Below are positions 1 to 5,606 of a stretch of DNA of 6,595 nucleotides, in pieces (the stretch's first letter is position 1; each line of letters begins with the position of its first letter). The notes under the pieces were generated by a model. It was not told where the DNA came from and ran no database searches. It saw nothing but the letters and a program-made list of their open reading frames with translations. The position numbers and the translations under genes were made by a program. The DNA is from CAVXAE01 sp044225565 (lineage in GTDB: Bacteria; Pseudomonadota; Gammaproteobacteria; Steroidobacterales; Steroidobacteraceae): positions 1-6,595 of the forward strand of contig JBGAIL010000233.1 in the NCBI GenBank assembly GCA_044225565.1, read 5' to 3'.

Positions 1-1
1 G

Positions 2-406
2 GTGTGTTCCTACCTTGCATCTTGCATTCACATCCTTAGTAAGTTGGATTCGCTGACGCTGATCACTCAAGTCATCGCCGAGCCGAACTCGTCCGCCAGC
101 CCGGTCTACTTTCCGATTGCCGGCCCGATAACGGATGCGTATTGGAAGCTGCGAGGCCGTAAAATGGTGATCGCTGATAACCTTGAGTCCAACAGATACA
201 TTGAGTATCTATCTGAAAGGATGTCCCAAGCGCGAGAAAGATCTGAGCGAGTTGATATGAGAAAGGCGAATGATCTCCTGCATGAACTTGTTTGCATGAA
301 GCCAAGAGATGATGATTCACTACGTCAGCTTTGGGCCTTCCAAGCTGAACGAGGCAGTTCCGACCTGGCATCCGCACTTCGAGAATGCGCAGGAGAACCT
401 CTGTGA
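2..406 (+). CDS. Unrecognised ORF, possibly running in from the left edge
   Basis: I do not recognise this protein. The frame is open from base 2 (a GTG) with no in-frame stop before it, so it may be the tail of a gene that begins outside the window. It ends with TGA at 404-406. The 134 residues contain a charged, probably helical middle (about residues 60-100, rich in Glu, Arg, Ser and Leu, including IEYLSERMSQARERSERVDM) that looks like genuine protein. The first 30 residues look less convincing. There is no clear signal peptide and no catalytic motif that I can name. Base composition is more AT-rich than the operon to the right. Its last third overlaps a 56-codon ORF in another frame (309-479), so one of the two may be spurious, or a frameshift may join them. 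Confidence 0.35.
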   Translation: MCSYLASCIHILSKLDSLTLITQVIAEPNSSASPVYFPIAGPITDAYWKLRGRKMVIADNLESNRYIEYLSERMSQARERSERVDMRKANDLLHELVCMKPRDDDSLRQLWAFQAERGSSDLASALRECAGEPL

Positions 407-479
407 GTGCAATCCTCCCGCAGAGCGCATACCGTATACGTGGAGCGATTTGGAGTTCCCAGGATTTCGTGGACAGTAA
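309..479 (+). CDS. Possible small ORF of 56 codons, unrecognised
   Basis: A small frame opens with two consecutive ATG codons (309 and 312) and ends with TAA at 477-479. The product would be 56 residues. Its C-terminal half is rich in Pro, Trp, Phe and Tyr (for example IPYTWSDLEFPGFRGQ) and holds a CEC pair, which is not typical of random antisense or shadow translation. There is no strong Shine-Dalgarno sequence; only a weak purine run (aagag) precedes the ATG. It overlaps the end of the 2-406 ORF in a different frame. It could be a real microprotein, the displaced C-terminus of the upstream ORF after a frameshift, or chance. Confidence 0.2.
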   Translation: MMIHYVSFGPSKLNEAVPTWHPHFENAQENLCECNPPAERIPYTWSDLEFPGFRGQ

Positions 480-511
480 GTTAGGCTACTTCTACGAATG
501 GAGGGAAAGCG

Positions 512-652
512 ATGTCTGCAAGGTTCAATGCTGGCAGAGTCAGGCAGATCTACCGGTTCATCGAGGCCCACCGGAGCCAATACAAGCGTAGAGATGGTGT
601 GTGCCAAGAATATCCGTGCGCAGCCGCGCCAAGAGAGCGCTTCGCGACATAG
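512..652 (+). pseudogene. Possible IS3-type transposase OrfB N-terminal remnant
   Basis: An ATG at 512 lies 7 bases after a GGAGG (500-504), the best ribosome binding site in the left part of the window. It opens a 46-residue frame ending with TAG at 650-652. Residues 10-25 (VRQIYRFIEAHRSQYK) resemble the start of IS3-family OrfB transposases, which typically begin with a helix of the form FIxxHRxxYxVxxMCRVL. After Lys25 this frame loses that pattern. The frame beginning with GTA at 588 would continue as VEMVC, as expected if one extra base had entered near 586. There is no DDE catalytic core, no OrfA upstream and no recognisable terminal inverted repeat, so if the resemblance is real this is a decayed fragment of roughly 100 bases. 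It could instead be an unrelated small protein. Confidence 0.3.
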
Positions 653-708
653 GTAGATTTCAATTCTCTTCTCTGTCCGGTCAGATACCAGCGGAGCATC
701 AAACAAAG

Positions 709-1032
709 ATGCTTAAAGAGGAAGAATATGGTGACCTCATAGGTCTCTATAAGAACCCTGCCGGAACCGAGCCCCATATCATCGCTGTCACTGAACGCGG
801 GATGCTCTTAATGGGTTCGAAGAAGGATCTGTGGATCGGATTCTCCGAAATGGAATCTGTGCACGGCCCTGAACGCAAAGGTTCTGACTCGACCATCTCG
901 ATAAGATTGCGAACCGCAGAAAAAATAGCTTTGAAAATAGCAGGCGGCGATGGGAATTTTCAGGATGTATTTGGATTTGTTCGGTTTGTAAGCCGCGTTT
1001 TGGATGATTTGAAATCGGATTCGGATCCTTGA
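709..1032 (+). CDS. Orphan hypothetical protein, about 107 aa, possible PH-like fold
   Basis: I do not recognise a named family, but the frame looks like real protein. It alternates beta-like segments with turns (LIGLYKNP, HIIAVTERGMLLMG, LWIGFSEMESVHGP, STISIRLRTAEKIALKIAGG) and closes with a likely helix (DVFGFVRFVSRVLDDL). That layout, strands followed by one C-terminal helix, recalls small bacterial PH-like domains; this is inference from pattern only. There is no signal peptide or membrane segment, so it is probably cytosolic. The stop is TGA at 1030-1032. I chose ATG 709 because the protein-like character starts there and a GGAG lies at 693-696, though its 12-base spacing is long. GTG 601 is an in-frame alternative that would add 36 residues, the first half Arg-rich and overlapping the possible transposase remnant. 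It is convergent with the operon. Confidence 0.55.
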   Translation: MLKEEEYGDLIGLYKNPAGTEPHIIAVTERGMLLMGSKKDLWIGFSEMESVHGPERKGSDSTISIRLRTAEKIALKIAGGDGNFQDVFGFVRFVSRVLDDLKSDSDP

Positions 1033-1073
1033 TCGCAAGGGAGTCCCACTTGGCGGTATGCCTGAATCCAGGC
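1027..1073. terminator. Two small hairpins between convergent gene ends
   Basis: CCTTG-ATCG-CAAGG at 1027-1040 folds over the TGA stop of the plus-strand orphan gene. GCCTG-AATC-CAGGC at 1060-1073 abuts the stop codon of the minus-strand SDR gene. Each has a 5-base-pair stem and a 4-base loop. Neither is followed by a T-run on either strand, so a classic intrinsic terminator is not supported. They may still help end transcription from both sides or protect the 3' ends. Such short stems also arise by chance in GC-rich sequence. Confidence 0.22.
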
Positions 1074-1906
1074 TACGCCGGCTTGTCCTCGCCGTCGCTC
1101 CACCACGCGAGGCCTGAAGCATTGCGCGCCAGCGAGTGACGCTCCGCCTGGCGGTCGAAGCCGAGCACGCTGAAGACCATGCGGGCCGTCGCGTCCAGCG
1201 GATTGCGCAGGTCGGTCTGCTGTCGCTCGAGCAGTGCGACGATCTGCCCCGCCGCATCGTCCGGGTTGCCTTCACCCGCGCCAGCGGACAACAGCTCATC
1301 GACCAGAGGCGCGTAGTCGCCGGCCTGGGAGCGCTGCGGCCGCCACGCCTTGCGCGCCAGCTCGGTGGCATAGCCGCCGGGATTGGCGATGACCACGCGG
1401 ATGTTCCAGCGCTTCACCTCGTGCGAAAGGCTTTCGGCGAAACCTTCCAGCGCGAACTTGCTCGCCGCGTACACGCCGTCGCCCGGCAGGCCGATGAGCG
1501 AGGAGAGCGAGGAGACCATCACGACTGTGCCCGCAGCGCGCCTTCGCATCAGCGGCAGCGCAGCACGCGTCAGCCGCAAGGCGCCGAAGAAGTTCACTTC
1601 CATCACGGCGCGCACCGTTTCCAGCGGCACCACTTCCCAGGGGCCGATGGCGTTCACGCCGGCATTGTTGATCAGCGCATCGAGCCGGCCGGTTTCGTTC
1701 TGGATCCTCGAGACGGCGGAAGCGACCTGCTCGTCATTGGTGACGTCGAGCGTGACGGGAGTGGCGCCAGCAGGCAGCTGCGAGGCGTCCTGCGGGTTGC
1801 GGATGCCGGCATACACGTTCCAGCCACTGCTCTGGAGGCGGCGGGCGAGTGCGAGCCCCAGTCCGCTCGAGCAGCCGGAGATCAATACGGTGCGCGGTTC
1901 GGTCAT
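1073..1906 (-). CDS. SDR2: short-chain dehydrogenase, probably NADP(H)-dependent
   Basis: This is a classical short-chain dehydrogenase/reductase of 277 residues that oxidises or reduces a carbonyl/hydroxyl pair with a nicotinamide cofactor. The Rossmann glycine motif SGCSSGLG is at residues 10-17, NNAG at 80-83, the catalytic Asn at 105, Ser at 132/133, and the YxxxK pair at Tyr146/Lys150, followed by PGG at 176-178. After the second strand comes AGIRNP with Arg36 and no acidic residue, which in this family favours NADP(H). The longer C-terminus (about residues 185-277) resembles retinol-dehydrogenase-like or ketoreductase-like SDRs and would form the substrate lid. The frame is open further upstream, but ATG 1906 is the right start: the glycine motif follows at once, AGGGA lies at 1911-1915, and the preceding SDR gene ends 7 bases before. 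It is the last gene of the operon. Substrate unknown; a sugar acid or its aldehyde is inferred from context only. Confidence 0.88.
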   Translation of the reverse strand: MTEPRTVLISGCSSGLGLALARRLQSSGWNVYAGIRNPQDASQLPAGATPVTLDVTNDEQVASAVSRIQNETGRLDALINNAGVNAIGPWEVVPLETVRAVMEVNFFGALRLTRAALPLMRRRAAGTVVMVSSLSSLIGLPGDGVYAASKFALEGFAESLSHEVKRWNIRVVIANPGGYATELARKAWRPQRSQAGDYAPLVDELLSAGAGEGNPDDAAGQIVALLERQQTDLRNPLDATARMVFSVLGFDRQAERHSLARNASGLAWWSDGEDKPA

Positions 1907-1913
1907 GAGATCC

Positions 1914-2696
1914 CTACTTCTTCGGAAAGGTGGCGGCGACCGTGTAACCGCCGTCGGCGACGATGGCCTGGCCCGTGATGAAGGAGGCCTGCTCGCCGGC
2001 CAGGAAGGCGACGACGTTCGCGATCTCCGCCGGCTCGGCAACCCGGCCGACGAGGCCATAACCCTTCGTGCTCTCGCGGATGGCCTCCGCCGTGACGCCA
2101 CGCTCGGCCGCCTGGCGCAGATGGAAGTCCGTCAGCGTCGCCCCGGGGCACACCGCGTTCGCGCGGATTCCGGCGCCGCCGTGCTCCACCGCGATGTGGC
2201 GGATGAGCGCGATGACTGCGGCTTTCGAGGCGTCGTAGGCGGCCATGCCGGGAAATCCGGTCAGCGCGTTGATCGACGAGATGGCGACCACCGAGCCTTT
2301 GCCGCCCTCGATCATCACGGGCAGCGCCGCGCGGCAGATGCGGGCAACGCCGAGCAGGTTGATGTCCAGGATGGTCTTCAGATCCTCGTCGGAGGAGTCC
2401 ACGAGGCGGCCACGCGTCTGAACGCCAGCGTTGGCCACCAGCACGTCGATGCGACCCCAGCGCTCGGCAGCGGAGCGGGCGACGGCGTCGCTGTGCGCGG
2501 GGTCGCGTACGTTGCCGTGCGAGAAAGCCACCTGTTCATGGGAGGCGCTGAGCTCCCGCAGGGCTCTCTCACCGTCTTCGCGATTCACGTCGGTGAAGAG
2601 GACGGCCATGCCGTCCGCCAGAAACCGTTCGACGCAGGCGCGACCGATGCCCGCGGCGCCCCCGGTCACGACTGCCACCTTCTGCGTCGCCTTCAT
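1914..2696 (-). CDS. SDR1: short-chain dehydrogenase, probably NAD(H)-dependent, sugar-acid operon
   Basis: This is a classical SDR of 260 residues. Visible motifs are TGGAAGIG (11-18), NAG (89-91), catalytic Asn113, Ser140/141, Tyr154 and Lys158 in YDASK, and CPG (183-185). The C-terminal GQAIVADGGYT segment is typical of the 250-residue glucose-dehydrogenase/KduD/FabG-like subgroup. Asp36 at the end of the second strand (FTDVN) would bind the adenosine ribose hydroxyls and favours NAD(H). In a ManD-Eda-KdgK operon the plausible roles are D-fructuronate/D-mannonate oxidoreductase (in place of UxuB), KDG 5-dehydrogenase like KduD, or a sugar/aldonate dehydrogenase; the sequence alone does not decide. 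The frame extends upstream to 2729, but start 2696 is supported by GAAGG at 2704-2708 with 7-base spacing and by MKATQKVAVVTGG, the usual SDR N-terminus. The ribosome binding site lies inside the end of kdgK, which stops 4 bases earlier. Confidence 0.9.
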   Translation of the reverse strand: MKATQKVAVVTGGAAGIGRACVERFLADGMAVLFTDVNREDGERALRELSASHEQVAFSHGNVRDPAHSDAVARSAAERWGRIDVLVANAGVQTRGRLVDSSDEDLKTILDINLLGVARICRAALPVMIEGGKGSVVAISSINALTGFPGMAAYDASKAAVIALIRHIAVEHGGAGIRANAVCPGATLTDFHLRQAAERGVTAEAIRESTKGYGLVGRVAEPAEIANVVAFLAGEQASFITGQAIVADGGYTVAATFPKK

Positions 2697-2700
2697 GGAT

Positions 2701-3732
2701 CTACCTTCGCAACCTTCCACCATCCACACCGGCCAGCGCAGCTTCGACCTCGGCGCGCGAGACGAGGCTGACGTCTCCGGGCACGGTGTGCTTGAGCGCG
2801 CCGGCGACTACGCCGAAGTCGAGCGCTTCCTGCCATGAAGCGCCTTCGAGCGCTAGCAGCAGGCAGCCCGCTACCATCGCGTCCCCAGCGCCGATACGGT
2901 CGACGACGTGACGCACCCGGACCGTTCGCGCCTGCGCGAAGCTGCCATCGCGCGCCGCCGCGAAGGCCGAAAGCTGTTGATCATCGGCCCCGTTCGATAT
3001 TCGCGTGCCGCTCACTGCGACCCGTGCGCGAGGATTCGATTCCAGCAGCAGAGCGAGGAACTGGCGGACTGCGGCTTCGCGATCGCCCTGCGGGGGTGGC
3101 GCGTCGAAGCAGGCCTCCCAGTCGTCGAGTCCCGCGAAGAGGTGCGTGGCGTGTTGCAGCAGGGGCTGCAGGGTTTCGCGCGGCTTGCGACCGGATGCGG
3201 CCCAAAGGGAAGGGCGCATGTTCACGTCCAGCGAGACCGGTATGCCGAGGCTGCCCGCAACGCGCATCGCGGCCAGCATCGCTGCTGCCGGGCCGGTGCC
3301 GAGCGCGGCCGTGATGCCGGTGACGTGCAGCCAGCCCGCTTCTTTCAGGATGCCGGCCCAGTCGAGATCCGTCGCGACGAGTCTCGAGAATGCGCTCCCC
3401 TCGCGGTCGTAGACGACGCTGCCCGGACGCAGGTCCGCGCCGGCTTCGGCAAAGTAGAGTCCCATGCGCCCCGGGTGGCTCCGTACGTGCCGTGTGCCCA
3501 CGCCGTGCCGGCGAATGCTCTCGAGCGCAGCGACTCCCAGCGCGTTGGGCGGCAGGAGGCTCACGAATTCCGTCGGATGGCCGAAGCGGCTGAGCGAGGC
3601 GAGGACGTTGAATTCCGCGCCGCCGAAGCCGGCCTCCAGAGAGCCTTCCTGCAGGAGCCGGGTGGCGCCGGGAGACTTGAGCCGCAGCAGCAGCTCACCG
3701 AAACCCACGACGGGCCCGGCCGCGCCGGTCAT
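2701..3732 (-). CDS. kdgK: 2-keto-3-deoxygluconate kinase (KDG kinase), PfkB family
   Basis: This enzyme phosphorylates 2-keto-3-deoxy-D-gluconate with ATP to give KDPG, between ManD and Eda in hexuronate breakdown, in the cytosol. The 343-residue protein is a PfkB/ribokinase-type sugar kinase. It has the N-terminal substrate motif GGAEFNVLASLSRFG (37-51), the stretch GLYFAEAGADLRPGSVVYDR (91-110) characteristic of KDG kinases, DVNMRPSLW (169-177), and the second PfkB signature DRIGAGDAM (278-286) with catalytic base Asp284. Arg after the first Asp of that signature, where many PfkB kinases have Thr, and GALKHTVPGD near the C-terminus are also typical of KDG kinases. Its ATG overlaps the eda stop by four bases (ATGA, 3729-3732), so the two are probably translationally coupled. 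A ketohexokinase or 2-keto-3-deoxygalactonate kinase is less likely given the operon. Length is slightly above the usual 310-330. Confidence 0.92.
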   Translation of the reverse strand: MTGAAGPVVGFGELLLRLKSPGATRLLQEGSLEAGFGGAEFNVLASLSRFGHPTEFVSLLPPNALGVAALESIRRHGVGTRHVRSHPGRMGLYFAEAGADLRPGSVVYDREGSAFSRLVATDLDWAGILKEAGWLHVTGITAALGTGPAAAMLAAMRVAGSLGIPVSLDVNMRPSLWAASGRKPRETLQPLLQHATHLFAGLDDWEACFDAPPPQGDREAAVRQFLALLLESNPRARVAVSGTRISNGADDQQLSAFAAARDGSFAQARTVRVRHVVDRIGAGDAMVAGCLLLALEGASWQEALDFGVVAGALKHTVPGDVSLVSRAEVEAALAGVDGGRLRR

Positions 3733-4406
3733 TTCCGCGGCGCTCCGGCCTGCCGGACCGAGGACACCGCCTCGGCCACGAGCGCCTGGATCTCATCGAA
3801 GCGCCTCTCGCGCAGCAGCTCCGACGGCGTCAGCCACGAGCCGCCGCAGGCCGCGACCGCGGCGGATGACAGGTAATCCCGAAGCTCCGCCGGGCCTACG
3901 CCACCCGTCGGCACGAACTTCATTTCCGGGAAGACGCTCGCCAGCGTGCGCAGGTAGCTCGGGCCTCCCGCGTCGGAAGCCGGGAACACCTTCACGATGC
4001 CGAGCCCGCGGCTGCGCGCCCGCCCGACTTCGGTGGGCGTGAGCACGCCGGGCAGCATCGGAACGCCCCGGCTCTCGGCCGCGCTCAATACCGTCTCATC
4101 GAAGTTCGGCGCGACCAGGAATTGTGCGCCGGCGTCGAGGGCTTCCTGCGCGAGTGTCGCGCTCAGCACCGTTCCGGCGCCGACCAGCAGCTGCGGGCAC
4201 TCCTGCCGCAGCTTGCGGATGGCTGGAATGGCCGCAGCCGTCCGGCACGTGATCTCGATGAGGGGCAGGCCACCGGCCAGCAGTGCCTGGCCAACAGGGA
4301 TCGCGCTTTGCGCATCCGGCAGCGTGACGACCGGCAGCAGTCGCGCGGCGTAGAGCGCGGCCAGCGCATTCTCGAAACGGTTCGGGGAAGCGCTCACCAG
4401 TGCCAC
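3729..4406 (-). CDS. eda: KDPG aldolase (2-dehydro-3-deoxyphosphogluconate aldolase)
   Basis: This is a class I aldolase that splits KDPG into pyruvate and D-glyceraldehyde 3-phosphate, the last step of the Entner-Doudoroff and hexuronate routes. It is cytosolic; known homologues are trimeric TIM barrels. Visible active-site features of the KDPG/KHG aldolase family are Glu51 and Arg55 in IEITCRT (the general base and carboxylate binder), GAGTV (76-80), the Schiff-base lysine Lys139 in VKVFPAS, and the phosphate-binding PTGGV (166-170). The length of 225 is slightly longer than the usual 205-215. The start is not certain: GTG 4404-4406 has GGAGG 10 bases upstream inside manD, while GTG 4395-4397 would give a neat four-base overlap (GTGA) with the manD stop and remove three residues. 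Either way it is coupled to manD. An aldolase for 6-phospho-2-keto-3-deoxygalactonate is a close relative that cannot be excluded by sequence, but kdgK and manD favour KDPG. Confidence 0.93.
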   Translation of the reverse strand: MALVSASPNRFENALAALYAARLLPVVTLPDAQSAIPVGQALLAGGLPLIEITCRTAAAIPAIRKLRQECPQLLVGAGTVLSATLAQEALDAGAQFLVAPNFDETVLSAAESRGVPMLPGVLTPTEVGRARSRGLGIVKVFPASDAGGPSYLRTLASVFPEMKFVPTGGVGPAELRDYLSSAAVAACGGSWLTPSELLRERRFDEIQALVAEAVSSVRQAGAPRK

Positions 4407-5602
4407 AGCGTGCCGTCCTCCAGCCGGTTCACCGGCAGGTAGGCGCGCCGATACGGGAAGGTGGCTGCGAGCTTCTCATCGATGTCGACGCCATGTCCCG
4501 GCGCTTCGCCGGGATGCAGATAGCCGTCATCGAACGTGTAGGCGTGCGGGAACACCGCATCCGTCTCGTCGGTGTGGCGCATGTATTCCTGAACGCCGAA
4601 GTTCGGAATGGCCAGATTCAAGTGCAGCGAGGCGCCCATGCAGACGGGGGAAAGATCCGTGGCGCCATGGCAGCCCATGCGCACGTTGTGCACGGCTGCG
4701 TAGTCCGCGATGCGGCGCAGGTGCGTGATGCCACCGGCGTGAACCACGGTCGTGCGGATGTAGTCGATGAGCTGTTCTTCGACGAGTTGCCTGCAATCCC
4801 ACAGCGTGTTGAACACTTCGCCGATGGCGAGCGGCGTGACCGTGTGCTGGCGGATGAGGCGAAGATTCGCCTGGTTTTCCGCCGGCGTCGCATCCTCCAT
4901 CCAGAAGAGCCGCATCGGCTCGAGGGATTTGCCGAGGCGCGCCGCCTCGACGGGCGTGAGGCGGTGATGCACGTCGTGGAGCAGGTGCGGATCGAAGCCA
5001 TACGTCTCGCGAATCGCCTCGAACAGCTGCGGCACGTGGTCGAGATAGCGGGTGGTCGACCAGACGTTCTCGGTGGGCATCGCCGCGTCCGCGGGCTCGT
5101 AGAAGAGCTTGTCGCGCGAGACGCCGTACGTCGAAGCCATGCCCGGCACACCGCACTGCGCCCGGATCGCCTTGTAGCCCATTTCGATGTAGCGGCCCAC
5201 CTGCTCGACCGCTTCGCCGATGTCGCGGCCGTTGGCGTGCCCGTACACCATCACGCCGGTGCGGGACCTGCCGCCCAGCAACTGGTACAGCGGCAGGTTC
5301 GCGACCTTCGCCTTGATGTCCCAGAGCGCCGTGTCGACCGCGGCGATGGCCGACATCGTGACGGGGCCGCGCCGCCAGTAGGCGCCTCGATAAAGGTACT
5401 GCCAGGTGTCCTCGATCTGGTGCGGGTCGCGGCCGATGAGGCAGGGGATCACGTGCTCCGTCAGATAGGCCGCCACCGCGAACTCGCGCCCGTTCAGCGT
5501 GGCGTCGCCGATGCCGTGCACGCCCTGGTCCGTGACGATCTTCAACGTGACGAAGTTGCGCCCCGGGCAGGTGACGATGACTCGTGCTTCGACGATCTTC
5601 AT
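4394..5602 (-). CDS. manD: D-mannonate dehydratase, enolase superfamily
   Basis: This Mg-dependent enzyme dehydrates D-mannonate to 2-keto-3-deoxy-D-gluconate, the entry step to the Eda/KdgK branch. At 402 residues it matches the length of characterised ManD proteins of the mandelate racemase/enolase superfamily. The metal ligands fall at Asp210, Glu236 and Glu262 (LLHDVHH, FWMEDAT, AIGEVF). The base pair Arg147/Tyr159, the general acid His212 and the later barrel His312 are all present, on the same numbering I recall for the Novosphingobium enzyme. The N-terminal capping domain is intact, and the C-terminus ends in the LEDGTLWHW seen in efficient ManDs. Ala314 follows that His; from memory, Ala here goes with efficient mannonate dehydration and Pro with weak or gluconate-active members. 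It starts with ATG 4 bases after the stop of the thiamine enzyme, with no strong ribosome binding site, so translation probably depends on coupling. Confidence 0.96.
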   Translation of the reverse strand: MKIVEARVIVTCPGRNFVTLKIVTDQGVHGIGDATLNGREFAVAAYLTEHVIPCLIGRDPHQIEDTWQYLYRGAYWRRGPVTMSAIAAVDTALWDIKAKVANLPLYQLLGGRSRTGVMVYGHANGRDIGEAVEQVGRYIEMGYKAIRAQCGVPGMASTYGVSRDKLFYEPADAAMPTENVWSTTRYLDHVPQLFEAIRETYGFDPHLLHDVHHRLTPVEAARLGKSLEPMRLFWMEDATPAENQANLRLIRQHTVTPLAIGEVFNTLWDCRQLVEEQLIDYIRTTVVHAGGITHLRRIADYAAVHNVRMGCHGATDLSPVCMGASLHLNLAIPNFGVQEYMRHTDETDAVFPHAYTFDDGYLHPGEAPGHGVDIDEKLAATFPYRRAYLPVNRLEDGTLWHW

Positions 5603-5606
5603 GGGC

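Noticed and set aside
320..706. 128-codon minus-strand frame in the left part
   Set aside because: No recognisable motif and no good start. It is opposite more protein-like plus-strand frames and is more likely a chance opening.
1907..2101. N-terminal extension of SDR2 up to 2101
   Set aside because: The added 65 residues are low-complexity Arg/Ser/Pro sequence overlapping SDR1 in another frame. The start at 1906 has a ribosome binding site and the usual SDR N-terminus.
2697..2729. N-terminal extension of SDR1 to 2729
   Set aside because: It would overlap kdgK and lacks a ribosome binding site as good as GAAGG before 2696; the extra residues do not fit the SDR fold start.
1383..2771. 462-codon open frame on the plus strand across SDR2, SDR1 and the end of kdgK
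   Set aside because: It spans three well-defined minus-strand genes and their junctions, shows no domain, and has the composition expected of antisense to high-GC coding DNA.
2908..3876. 322-codon plus-strand frame opposite kdgK and eda
   Set aside because: Arg/Ala/Gly-rich shadow with no motif; kdgK and eda on the other strand carry all the expected signatures.
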